Shown here piece by piece: positions 28,001 through 34,715 of a stretch of DNA of 64,000 bases (position 1 is its first letter; every line of letters begins with the position of its first letter). Below the pieces are notes generated by a model. That model did no database searches. It saw only the letters and a program-made list of their open reading frames with translations, and was not told the origin of the DNA. This DNA is from Jannaschia sp. M317 (lineage in GTDB: Bacteria > Pseudomonadota > Alphaproteobacteria > Rhodobacterales > Rhodobacteraceae). The DNA is taken from assembly GCF_025141175.1 (NCBI RefSeq), contig NZ_CP081156.1:40828-104827 (forward strand), written 5' to 3'. The translations under genes and the position numbers were made by a program.

Positions 28001-28579
28001 GCGGTCGATGTTCTGCAGCGTGTCGAGGGTGCCGAAGGTGTCGATCGCCGTCCCGCTCGTCAGGTTGACGTTCACACCCCGTGTGCCGGTTTCCAGGAAA
28101 TACGCGATCTGGTCGTCGCCGGTGCCACCGTTGAGCGTATCCGCCCCCTGGCCGCCGATCAGCGTGTCGTCGCCGCCGCGCCCGTTGAGGATGTCGTTGC
28201 CGCCGCGCCCGAACAACAGGTCGCCCAGCGTGCTGTGCCCCAGCAGCGTGTCATTGTTGTTGGAGCCGTAGATCTGTTCGATCCCGAAGAGCGTGTCGGT
28301 ATTGCCGAAGGTGTCGAGGATGGTGCCTGCCTGCAGGTCGGCCCGGATGCCCAGGGTTCCGGTCTCGCGGTAATAGAGCACGCGGTCGGCCGTGCCGCTG
28401 CCGCCTTCGATGCGATCGGTGCCCGCGCCGCCCACGAAGACGTCATTGCCTGGTCCGCCGCGCAGAATGTCATTACCGGAATGTCCGGTCAGCGTGTCGT
28501 CGCCGCCCAGCCCTTCGATGGTGTCGTTGCCCGCACTGCCAAACAGATCGTTGGCGCCCGAATCTCCGGTGATGTTCAT
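22067..28579 (-). CDS. Giant RTX calcium-binding protein (2170 aa) with Ig-like repeats
   Basis: The largest RTX protein here. There is no signal peptide; the first residues already run into Ca-binding nonapeptides (GGxGxDxLx). Five roughly 90-aa units carry YFLETGT (one YYRETGT) within residues 1-470. About six 95-100-aa units with ARYL/VRYR plus GVNVNL follow at roughly 800-1390. Three roughly 105-aa Ig/cadherin-like repeats with YQWLRDG or YSWLRDG lie near 1646-1933. The shared C-terminal module ends the protein ([19 protein letters not shown], terminal FNILT), the most divergent copy in the array. It is presumably exported by a type I system and acts as an adhesin or matrix protein (inference). 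It is divergent from the gene at 28878. Confidence 0.88.
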   Translation of the reverse strand: MNITGDSGANDLFGSAGNDTIEGLGGDDTLTGHSGNDILRGGPGNDVFVGGAGTDRIEGGSGTADRVLYYRETGTLGIRADLQAGTILDTFGNTDTLFGIEQIYGSNNNDTLLGHSTLGDLLFGRGGNDILNGRGGDDTLIGGQGADTLNGGTGDDQIAYFLETGTRGVNVNLTSGTAIDTFGTLDTLQNIDRVLGTERADTLRGDAAGNLLFGRGGNDIIDGLGGNDTLIGGAGNDTFNGGGGDDQIAYFLETGTQGVRVDLDAGTAVDSFGGTDTLQNIDRVLGTERADTLRGANSGDDLLFGRGGNDIIDGRGGNDTLIGGAGRDTITGGVGDDQVAYFLETGTRGVSVDLGAGTATDTFGDTDQLIGVDRALGTDRADTLLGSSEDDRLFGRGGNDTINGRDGRDTLVGGAGNDTINGGDGLDQVAYFLETGTQGVNVDLRAGTATDSFGNNDRLIDVEHVFGTDQNDVLLGTDVDGDRLFGRDGNDTIDGRDGDNLIYTGAGDDVIRVGTTTFDARDTVVINGNGTKTITGTGSEGTRFGHHIVFEVDAALTVSLKDGIATTANGLRVDWTGALHFLELGGSAYDDMLTGGLVIHDELEWYVGHQGNDTIDGGTGTGDTIVYDDEVIFGQFNYELGRQEFGTHGATVNLATGVATDTFGFTDTLINIDQIRGTRYADIVIGSDEDNGFWMLGGNDVIDGGAGFDRVHYDDDTMHGGNEAVNVNLITGIATDGYGNTDRLKNIEGVFTTTKNDTVVADNADNRVFAFAGNDTVRGGGGDDVILGHEGNDTLRGDAGDDEIWGGDGNDIIDGGVGTDVARYRDDARGINANLVAGTVEDGSGGTDQLISIENLHGSDHGDLVVGNAGANQIFGYGGNDTISAGAGDDVLLGGAGNDVIRAGAGNDELRGEAGADTLDGGAGTDVARYLNAAAGVNVNLIGGQAVDGHGTIDTLTNIENVHGSGHGDTLRGNLEANQLFGFGGNDQISGGSGADTLLGGDGNDLLEGGAGNDALRGEAGGDTLDGGAGQDLARYLDADAGVNVNLGTGRAADGQGGQDTLISIEGVHGSAFGDTITGDAEANQLSGFGGNDLLVGAGGGDTLLGGDGNDTVVGSSGDDELWGEAGDDTLDGASGDDLVRYRTDARGIVADLGAGTVRDGSGGTDSLISIERLHGSDHGDAITGNAGANRLFGFDGNDTINGGNGDDVLLGGNENDSLSGGGGNDEIWGGAGDDTINGNSGTDLVRYLDALRGVDVDLTAGTAQDGMGGTDRLSELENVHGSDFGDQITGNASDNELFGFAGADTLSGAGGNDILLGGDGNDSLSGGSGNDQLRGQDGTDTLNGGSGVDLVRYRDATMAVDVDLTTGIALDGRGYVDRLISIEQAHGSDHDDRLIGTDGANQLFGYDGADTIEGGAGNDVLSGGQGGDTYRFGGGFGIDAVNDLGGSGTDRVLIEGYRSVNANVRLQGANIQLDFGYGDAITLAGSHAAGSTSTIEQVIFGDGEIWSHADLVAAIGQRAVFARLGETSENNSTYGTDADDTLNGQGGNDIVLGLGGDDNLSGGSGSDTIRGGAGDDTLNGGSGNDRLEGGTGIDHFVLAAGGGRDVIEDFEFGRDIISVAGGATTTETTDANGNRVISLADGTQVTLAGVTGTGAPSPAVAVSGAAVEDATLMAEMSGLVDLFGTSAGTVTYQWLRDGRTISGATADSYLLTQDDVGSNISVQATVGGNAIRSTATGDVENLNDRPTGILAVTGTTVEDSTLTADASAIADEDGLGTFAYQWLRDGEALAGATTDSYLLTQEDAGSLITVQLSYTDQLGTAETVLSTRTGPISNLNDAPTGTVRFTGAAVEGETLTGDATSLEDADGLGSFSYSWLRDGQAIAGADEITYTQKAADVGATITLEVSYTDEQGTREVLRSDASPEVAQGSLTLLGDGSDNTLRGGVGNDNLSGLGGNDRLLGREGSDTLNGGDGTDTLNGGDGDDFIFGGDSEADLRDIVYGGAGDDSIEGGYGNDLLNGDAGDDTIAGGFGADEVLGGDGDDVLTGAAFGDVIFGGNGADYINGGFGSDRVNGGEGADRFFHLGIADHGSDWIQDYTAAQGDVLQYGGRVTRDQFQVNTTTTVGAGADDVEEAFIIFRPTGQILWALVDGAGEDAIRLQLGQETFNILT

Positions 28580-28877
28580 TGGATGTACCCTTTGTTGCCC
28601 TCGGTCCCTCGGGGCGTCAGTCTCGTCTCATTGCGGCATCAAGGCCGATTGTGGCGATCTTCGGAACAGATCGTTCTTTTTTCAGGTGATTATCCGATTT
28701 TCATCTGATTTCGGATGCCAATTTGTTCTCAAGTTTCAGAGAATGCGGATTACGTCCGAAGTCGTTGCAAATTTATCGGTTTGCCCCGCCATCGCCGTGT
28801 TTTCAGACCAAGTGCGTCGCCAGTGAAACACCGTGCCCCTTCAGCTTCTGCTGCACACCGAATGCCGGAGTGCACAG
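28580..28877. promoter_or_regulatory. Divergent promoter region between two RTX genes
   Basis: 298 bp, clearly richer in A+T than the flanks (28670-28780). It contains the dyad ATCCGA-N13-TCGGAT at 28692-28716 and CGGATTACGTCCG at 28746-28758; both share CGGAT half-sites and could be operators. No gene is seen. GGAG at 28865 serves the rightward gene. Confidence 0.45.
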
Positions 28878-30368
28878 ATGCCGTCCCTGATCCTGCAAGA
28901 CACCATCGCCGACACCGATACCTTTGCCTTTTCAACGGTTTCTGTTCTGGTGCCCGTGGTTTCAGGTGGCCTGGTCCAGGTTCTGGCAGGCGGCAGCGCG
29001 ACCGGCACGCTCAGCACCCTGACCCTGCAGGGGGGGCGGGACATGGCCCTGGCCCAGCAGCAGACCCGGGCCGCCGGCGGCGGCTTTTCGGAGGGGCTGT
29101 CGGTGGAGATGGGAAATGCGACCTATTTGCTGAGTTTTGACACCTTCGCCCGTGCACCCCGCATTCAGGACATCTCCGACCCGGCGGCGCCTGGCACCAT
29201 GACGGCCCTGCGCACCGTGTCGGGGCAGGTGGCCCAGGTCGGCCAGATGATCGAGATCCAGACGGCGGGTGGTGACTATCTGATCGGCACCGGTTTCGCC
29301 GGGCGGGGCCTGACCAGCTACAGCCTGCAGGCCGGCGGACAGGGGCCGCAGCTGGCGGGCGTGCAGGCCCTGGCCCCGCCGGTGAAATCCGACGGCCTGG
29401 GGATCACCGATCTGGACACCATCCAGGTGGGGGCCACCGATTTCCTGTTGGGCATCACACCGGGCACCCTGTGCAGTTGGCGCGTCGATGCCGACGGCCG
29501 GATGACGCTGGTCGACAGCATCGCCGGGCACGAGGGGCTCTGGACTTCGGGGATGGCGGATCTGGCCACGTTGGAGGTGGGCGGCCAGTCCTTCGTCGTC
29601 GTGGCCTCCTGGGAAAGCGACAGCCTGTCGACGGTGCGCATCAACCCGATGGGCGTGTTCTTTCCTGCCGACATCCTGCACGACACCCGCGACACCCGCT
29701 TTGGCGGGGCCTCGGCGGTGGAAACCTTCGAACATCGTGGCCGCGATTTCCTGGTCGCGGCGGGCGACGATCAGGGCGTGGCCCTGCTGGAGGTGCTGCC
29801 CGGCGGCAAGATCCACCACCACCAGAGCCTGGAGCAGGGGCTGGACTGGAACTTCGGCGCGGTCGCGGCCCTGGCCGTCACCCTGGTCGGCGACGAGGCG
29901 CAGATCCTGATCACCGGCAGTGCGCGGGGCGGTATCGCCCAACTGGTCGTCGACCTGGACACCATCGGCGCGCGCCAGATCGGCGGGGCCGCCGACAACA
30001 CCCTGACCGGCGGGGCGGCGGGCGACCTGCTGATCGGGGGGGCGGGCGACGATGTGCTGTCGGGGGGCGCGGGCGACGACCTGTTGCTGGCGGGCACCGG
30101 GTCCGACACGCTGGACGGCGGCGCGGGCGCGGATGTCTTCGTCTTCGAGGCCGACGGCCAGAGCGACCGCATCGACGGCTTCGAGCAGGGCGTGGACCGC
30201 ATCGACCTGTCGGGCTGGGGCCGGATCCACGGCATCGAGGCGCTGACGCTGCGCGGCACCGGCAACGGCGGCGTCATCCGCTGGGGCGACGAGGAAATCC
30301 GCGTCTTCGGCACCGAACGCGGCTGGATCGCCCCCGATAGCTGGACCGAGGACGATTTCCTGTTCTGA
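28878..30368 (+). CDS. RTX protein with propeller-like N-domain and serralysin-type C-end
   Basis: 496 aa from ATG 28878, with GGAG upstream; 28833 is a poorer start. Residues about 1-370 form repeated beta segments (LDTIQVGATDFLLGI, FVVVASWESDS, GRDFLVAAGDDQG) that look like a beta-propeller. A short RTX block follows (GGAGDDVLSGGAGDDLL, about 390-420). Then comes the classical C-end found after RTX in M10 proteases and related proteins (DVFVFEADGQSDRIDGFEQG), ending in DDFLF. It lacks the tail module shared by most of the array and is the only rightward gene left of 56 kb. It converges with the next gene over 9 bp. Confidence 0.82.
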   Translation: MPSLILQDTIADTDTFAFSTVSVLVPVVSGGLVQVLAGGSATGTLSTLTLQGGRDMALAQQQTRAAGGGFSEGLSVEMGNATYLLSFDTFARAPRIQDISDPAAPGTMTALRTVSGQVAQVGQMIEIQTAGGDYLIGTGFAGRGLTSYSLQAGGQGPQLAGVQALAPPVKSDGLGITDLDTIQVGATDFLLGITPGTLCSWRVDADGRMTLVDSIAGHEGLWTSGMADLATLEVGGQSFVVVASWESDSLSTVRINPMGVFFPADILHDTRDTRFGGASAVETFEHRGRDFLVAAGDDQGVALLEVLPGGKIHHHQSLEQGLDWNFGAVAALAVTLVGDEAQILITGSARGGIAQLVVDLDTIGARQIGGAADNTLTGGAAGDLLIGGAGDDVLSGGAGDDLLLAGTGSDTLDGGAGADVFVFEADGQSDRIDGFEQGVDRIDLSGWGRIHGIEALTLRGTGNGGVIRWGDEEIRVFGTERGWIAPDSWTEDDFLF

Positions 30369-30377
30369 CGGGCGGGG

Positions 30378-32203
30378 CTACATCAGCTCGAAGGTGACGG
30401 TCTCGCCCTGATCCTCGAAGGGCAGGCGCAGGACGATCCGGTCGCTGTCGAAATCGGCGGCGAAGGTGAACAGCGTCACCGCGTCGCCGTTGGGCAGCAG
30501 GCGGACCAGTTCCTCGGGGCGGAATTCGGGCCCCGCCCCCCCCGGGCGCAGGACGGTCAGCCCGCGCACTTCGAAATCGGCGGCGGTGAAGAATTGCCCG
30601 TCGACCACCAGCACGTCGCCCTCGGCGGCGTCGTAGTCCATCACCCGGGTCTCGCCGCCGCGCACCCCGGTCGAGAAGAAGCGATCCGCCCCGTCCCCGC
30701 CCCAGGCCCGGTCCGAGCCCTGGATGCCGCCGAAGATGAAATCGTCGCCCGCGCCCCCGAACAGCAGGTCGTTCCCGGTGCCGCCCGACAGGGTGTCGCT
30801 GCCCTCCTGACCGGCCAGGGTGTCGTTCCGGGCCCCGCCGGAGATCAGGTCGTCGCCCTCCATCCCCATCAGGAAGTCGCGCCCCCGCTCTCCCTCGCTC
30901 GGGTCCAGGGCGTCGCCGGTGATCGTGTCGTTGCCCGCGCCGGCAAAGACGCGGTCATCCCCGCCGCCGCCGCCGATGCTGTCGTCGCCCGCGCCGCCCA
31001 GGATCGTGTCGCGTCCGTCCCCGCCGCTGAGCCGGTCGTCGCCGTCGCCGCCGTCAAGGCTGTCGTCGCCGTCGCCGCCGCCCAGGGTGTCGCCCCCCAC
31101 GTCCCCGGTGATCGTGTCGTTGCCGTCCTGTCCCTCGATGGCGTCGGCACCTTCGCCGCCCGACAGGTCGTCGTTGCCGCGGGCCCCCAGGATCGTGTCG
31201 TTGCCCGCGTCGCCCGTGACGGTGTCGTGGCCACTGTCGCCGTCCAGGGAGTCGTCGCCGTCGCCGCCCGCAATGCTGTCGCTGCCGCTGCCGCCCGTCA
31301 CGGTGTCGTCGCCTGCGCCGCCGTCGATGGTGTCGGTCCCGCGCCCACCTTCGATGCTGTCGTCGCCCGCGCCGCCCTCCAGCAGGTCGGCCCCGCTGTT
31401 GCCGGTGATCGTGTCGTCGCCGTCCAGCCCGCGCAGGGTGTCGTCGAACAGCCCGCCCTCCAGCAGGTCGGCCCCCGCGCCCCCGTCGAGGGTCACCGGC
31501 GTGCGCTCGATGTCGATGTCGAAATTGACGATCTGGTCCAGTTCCTCCTGCGACAGCCCATCGAGCCCTTCGGTCAGGGCGGACAACAGCTCCGCCGTCT
31601 CCACCGCCGTTTCGGGATCGAAGTTCTGGACGCCGAACTGCAGGATGGATTGGGTTTCGCCGGGGGCGAGGGTCAGGCGAAGGTATAGGCGATGTTATCG
31701 CCGGATCTCGTGGCCGTGGCGGGGGCCAGGCCGCCGCCATTGCCGAAGACATGGGCCACCGCCGGATCCCCGCGATTGGGCACGTCGTCGGTGACGATCC
31801 AGACATCCTCGGGCGAGAACAGCTGATCGCCGTCGGAGGTGTCGATGATGTTCGTGTTGCTGTCGGAGCCGAGGTTGGTGCGCATCTGGTAGGTGTAGGT
31901 CACGGCGATGTCGCCGGTGTTGGTGACACTGTCGAGGAAGCGTGCGAAGCCCGCGTCGTCGGGGACATAGATCTTGCGCGTGATCTCGATGCCCGGGGCA
32001 CCGGTGCCGGTGAAGGGGCCGATGGCCAGTTCGCGATCGTCGTCCTCGCCCTCGGCGGTGTTGAAGCCACCGTTCGCCGTCCCCAGTCGGAACCCGCCGT
32101 CGAAGGCGTCGTTGCTACCGTTGCTGATAACTCCGTTCGTCCGGATGTCCCAGATGAATCCGTTGCCATCAAACAGGGTGGTTCTGAGCGGAATAGTGGT
32201 CAT
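30378..32203 (-). pseudogene. RTX gene interrupted by a one-base frameshift
   Basis: The 5' part (32203 to the stop at 31673, 176 aa) starts MTTIPLRTTLFDG with GGAGAT upstream and ends GDNIAYTFA. The 3' part is open in another frame from about 31690 down to 30378: LTLAPGETQSILQFG, then about 250 residues of RTX repeats and a C-end FELM. The message reads TTC GCC TGA CCC; one more C would give TTC GCC CTG ACC and join the parts into one protein of about 608 aa. The tail (VMDYDAAEGDVLVVDG, then VLRPGG) is a divergent relative of the shared module. This is either a real inactivating deletion near 31676-31682 or a base error. Confidence 0.75.
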
Positions 32204-32249
32204 GGGGATCTCCGAAAACGTATGTCAAAAAGGGATTGGCGGGGCAGGG

Positions 32250-34625
32250 TCAGATCGGCAAATCCGATACCTCCAACGTGAAGGCACCGTCCGGTCCGCG
32301 CAAGGTGATTGTGCCGATATCCGCCCCGTCCACCAGGACGGCAATGTCCTGAGTCTGATCGAAAAAGCGGCCGCGCGCCACGACGACGATTTCGTCGGTA
32401 TCGGCGTCACCCACGCCCTCGATCGCCTCGCGGCGCAGGAACACGCCCCGGCTGATGTTCGGGTTGAAGATGGCGGGGTCCAGCACCAGCACGTCGCCCT
32501 CGGCCTGGTCGTAATCGGCGATCCAGTCGCGCGCACCCGCGTCGCGCATCAGATAGAAGGCATCGGCCCCGGCCCCCCCGGTCAGCGCATCGGCATCCGC
32601 CCCGCCGTTCAGCGTGTCGTCGCCCGCGCCCCCGATCAGCACGTCCGAACCTGCGCCCCCCGCCAGGTTGTCGTCGCCGCCATGACCCACCAGCAGGTCA
32701 CGCCCCACGCCGCCCGTGGCGATGTCGTCGCCCGCGCCCAGCTGCAGGGTGTCGTTGCCCGTTCCACCGCGGATGTGGTCGTCACCCTGCAGGCCGAAGA
32801 TCAGGTCGTCGCCCCGCCCGCCCCACAGGATGTCGCCCGCGTCGCGGCCCACAAGGGTATCGTCGCCCCCCCCCGCCACGATCCCGCGCTCCGGCGCGGC
32901 GACCATCCGCTCGGCGGCCTCGGTGCCCCGGTCCACGGCGTCCACGCGCAGATTGTAGAAGGGGGTGCCTGTCTGGCCCCGGGGGCCGGTCGCCTCGCTC
33001 ACATCCACGGACAGCGGTGCAGGGTCCGGGCCGACCTGGACCACCTGCCAGGCGGTGGCGTCGCCGGTCACGCCCGCGATCTCCGCGCCGGGGGCGACGC
33101 CGTTCACGGCCAGCACCGGCCGCGTGCCGAAGCCCTCGCCCGTGACCGAAACCAGATAGGCGGTGGCCGCGTCGGGCCCCTGGGGCAGGGTGACGGCAAA
33201 GCGGTCCACGTCGCCCTGGAACAGATGCCCGCGCCGGTCCTCTCCGACCGCCAGGGTGGCGGCCCCCGCATCGGTCTGGCCCGCGTCGGCCACTTCTTCC
33301 AGCAGAAGGGTGTAGTTCTGGACCCCGAACCGGCTGTTGCTCAGCCCCAGAAAGGCGGCCCCGGGCACGGCGGCGCTGGAAAACACCAGGTCGCGGGCGG
33401 CCTCGCTGTAGACCTCCCGGGGGCCGCGCGTCTCCTCCAGCAGGGTTTCGCCGGCTGCGTCATGGACCGACAGGCGCACCGCAAGGCCGTTGAGCGCGCC
33501 GTAGCTGGCCCGGTAGGTGGTGTCCGCCTCCAGCGTGATGCCGTACCAGTCGGCGTCCCGGCCGTGCAGCTGATCCCGGACCGGGGTGCCCACCGGCAGA
33601 ACCGCCTCGGTGGCGGGGCTGGCGGGGATCTCGTTCGAGACATCGGCGCGCAGGGTATAGGCCCCGTCGTTGGCCTCTCCGGTGCGGGCCTGCAGGTAGA
33701 AGGTGCCGCTTGCGGCCACGCTCGCCTCCAGCGTGACATTGGCCCCGGTGGCGAAATTCACCAGCCGCCCGGCGGAATTGTAGAGCCAGACCGAATTGCC
33801 CGCCTGTTCCAGCGTGAAGGCGTAGGAGATCCCGGTCTCCAGCTCGATGGCATAGGCATCGGCGTCGACGCGGTATTCGAAGACGCCCTGCACCGCCTCG
33901 CCCACGGCCAGGGTCGCGGGCGTGGTCAGCAACGGCGGCAGATCGGTGAAGGTGTCGAAGCGCACCTCGTAGGCGGTGGGGATGCTGTAGGATTCGTCGA
34001 CGGTCAGATCGATGCGCCCGCTGGTCTGGGCGGTATAGGTGATGAAGCTGTCGTTGCCGCGAAACAGGCGCTCGGCGTCGTCGATCCGGGTGCCGTCCGG
34101 GTTCTGGAGAAGGACCCCGACCGGCAGGTCCGGCGCGCGCGCCGCCAGTTCCGGTCCGGTGGACAGCACCGAGATGCGGTAGCTCTGCCCGGCCTCGACC
34201 ATGAACCCGATGCGGTCATCGTCGCCGTTGAAGTCCAGCGCGCCGGGCAGGCGGCCGCCCAGCTCCAGGATCGGGGCCTGTTCCGGCCAGGGCGACAGGT
34301 CGCCCGTCACCTCCGACAGGGTCAGGGTGTAGGGGCCGGTGATGTCGCGGAAGTCTTCGCGCCCCCAGAGCCGGGCAAAGACCGTGCCGTCGGTGCGCGG
34401 GCTGAGGTGGATCACGTCCTGGGCGTGATGGGCCACCAGGGTCTGCACATCGCCCAGCACGGTATTGTCCAGCTGCCCGCGATCCAGCGTCACCCGGTAG
34501 GTCACGCCCCCCTCCAGCTCCAGCCCCACGGCATCCTGGTCGCCCCGGGTCTCGTAGGTGCCGGTATAGCTGCCCCCCGGCGCCAGGCGGGCAGGGGAGG
34601 TGGTACTGTCGGGAATATCGGTCAT
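32250..34625 (-). CDS. RTX protein with pre-peptidase C-terminal (PPC)-like repeats
   Basis: 791 aa from ATG 34625. Residues about 1-480 consist of roughly four beta-sandwich units with DxDxxxxxLExGxxY motifs (DQDAVGLELEGGVTYRVTL; DDRIGFMVEAGQSY; DADAYAIELETGISYAFTL; DADWYGITLEADTTYR), as in bacterial PPC domains. RTX repeats occupy about 600-700. The C-end has WIADYDQAEGDVLVLD, then VAVLVDGADIGTITLRG, a distant form of the shared tail with the WI.DY and LVDG anchors kept but without the RPTGQI core. A 46-bp gap separates it from the frameshifted gene downstream. Confidence 0.82.
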   Translation of the reverse strand: MTDIPDSTTSPARLAPGGSYTGTYETRGDQDAVGLELEGGVTYRVTLDRGQLDNTVLGDVQTLVAHHAQDVIHLSPRTDGTVFARLWGREDFRDITGPYTLTLSEVTGDLSPWPEQAPILELGGRLPGALDFNGDDDRIGFMVEAGQSYRISVLSTGPELAARAPDLPVGVLLQNPDGTRIDDAERLFRGNDSFITYTAQTSGRIDLTVDESYSIPTAYEVRFDTFTDLPPLLTTPATLAVGEAVQGVFEYRVDADAYAIELETGISYAFTLEQAGNSVWLYNSAGRLVNFATGANVTLEASVAASGTFYLQARTGEANDGAYTLRADVSNEIPASPATEAVLPVGTPVRDQLHGRDADWYGITLEADTTYRASYGALNGLAVRLSVHDAAGETLLEETRGPREVYSEAARDLVFSSAAVPGAAFLGLSNSRFGVQNYTLLLEEVADAGQTDAGAATLAVGEDRRGHLFQGDVDRFAVTLPQGPDAATAYLVSVTGEGFGTRPVLAVNGVAPGAEIAGVTGDATAWQVVQVGPDPAPLSVDVSEATGPRGQTGTPFYNLRVDAVDRGTEAAERMVAAPERGIVAGGGDDTLVGRDAGDILWGGRGDDLIFGLQGDDHIRGGTGNDTLQLGAGDDIATGGVGRDLLVGHGGDDNLAGGAGSDVLIGGAGDDTLNGGADADALTGGAGADAFYLMRDAGARDWIADYDQAEGDVLVLDPAIFNPNISRGVFLRREAIEGVGDADTDEIVVVARGRFFDQTQDIAVLVDGADIGTITLRGPDGAFTLEVSDLPI

Positions 34626-34687
34626 GGCTGCAGGTCCGGAGCTATGGGGCTGAGCCCCATAAGAACACCGTCTGCACACCCTGCATA

Positions 34688-34703
34688 GTCATGGTTCCAT
34701 GAC
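34688..34703. terminator. GTCATGG/CCATGAC hairpin after the 977-aa RTX gene
   Basis: GTCATGGTTCCATGAC is a 16-bp palindrome identical to 44232-44247. Here the U-tract is lost (CTATGC follows on the transcribed strand), so termination may be weak. Confidence 0.45.
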
Positions 34704-34715
34704 CTTTTCCGCCGT

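Noticed and set aside
21860..28708. A 2282-codon open frame on the + strand opposite the giant RTX gene
   Set aside because: It is the antisense of GGNGGCGAC-type RTX codons, which on the complement lack stops. It has Val/Ala/Gly-rich sequence without domains; the - strand frame has clear RTX motifs and a sensible start.
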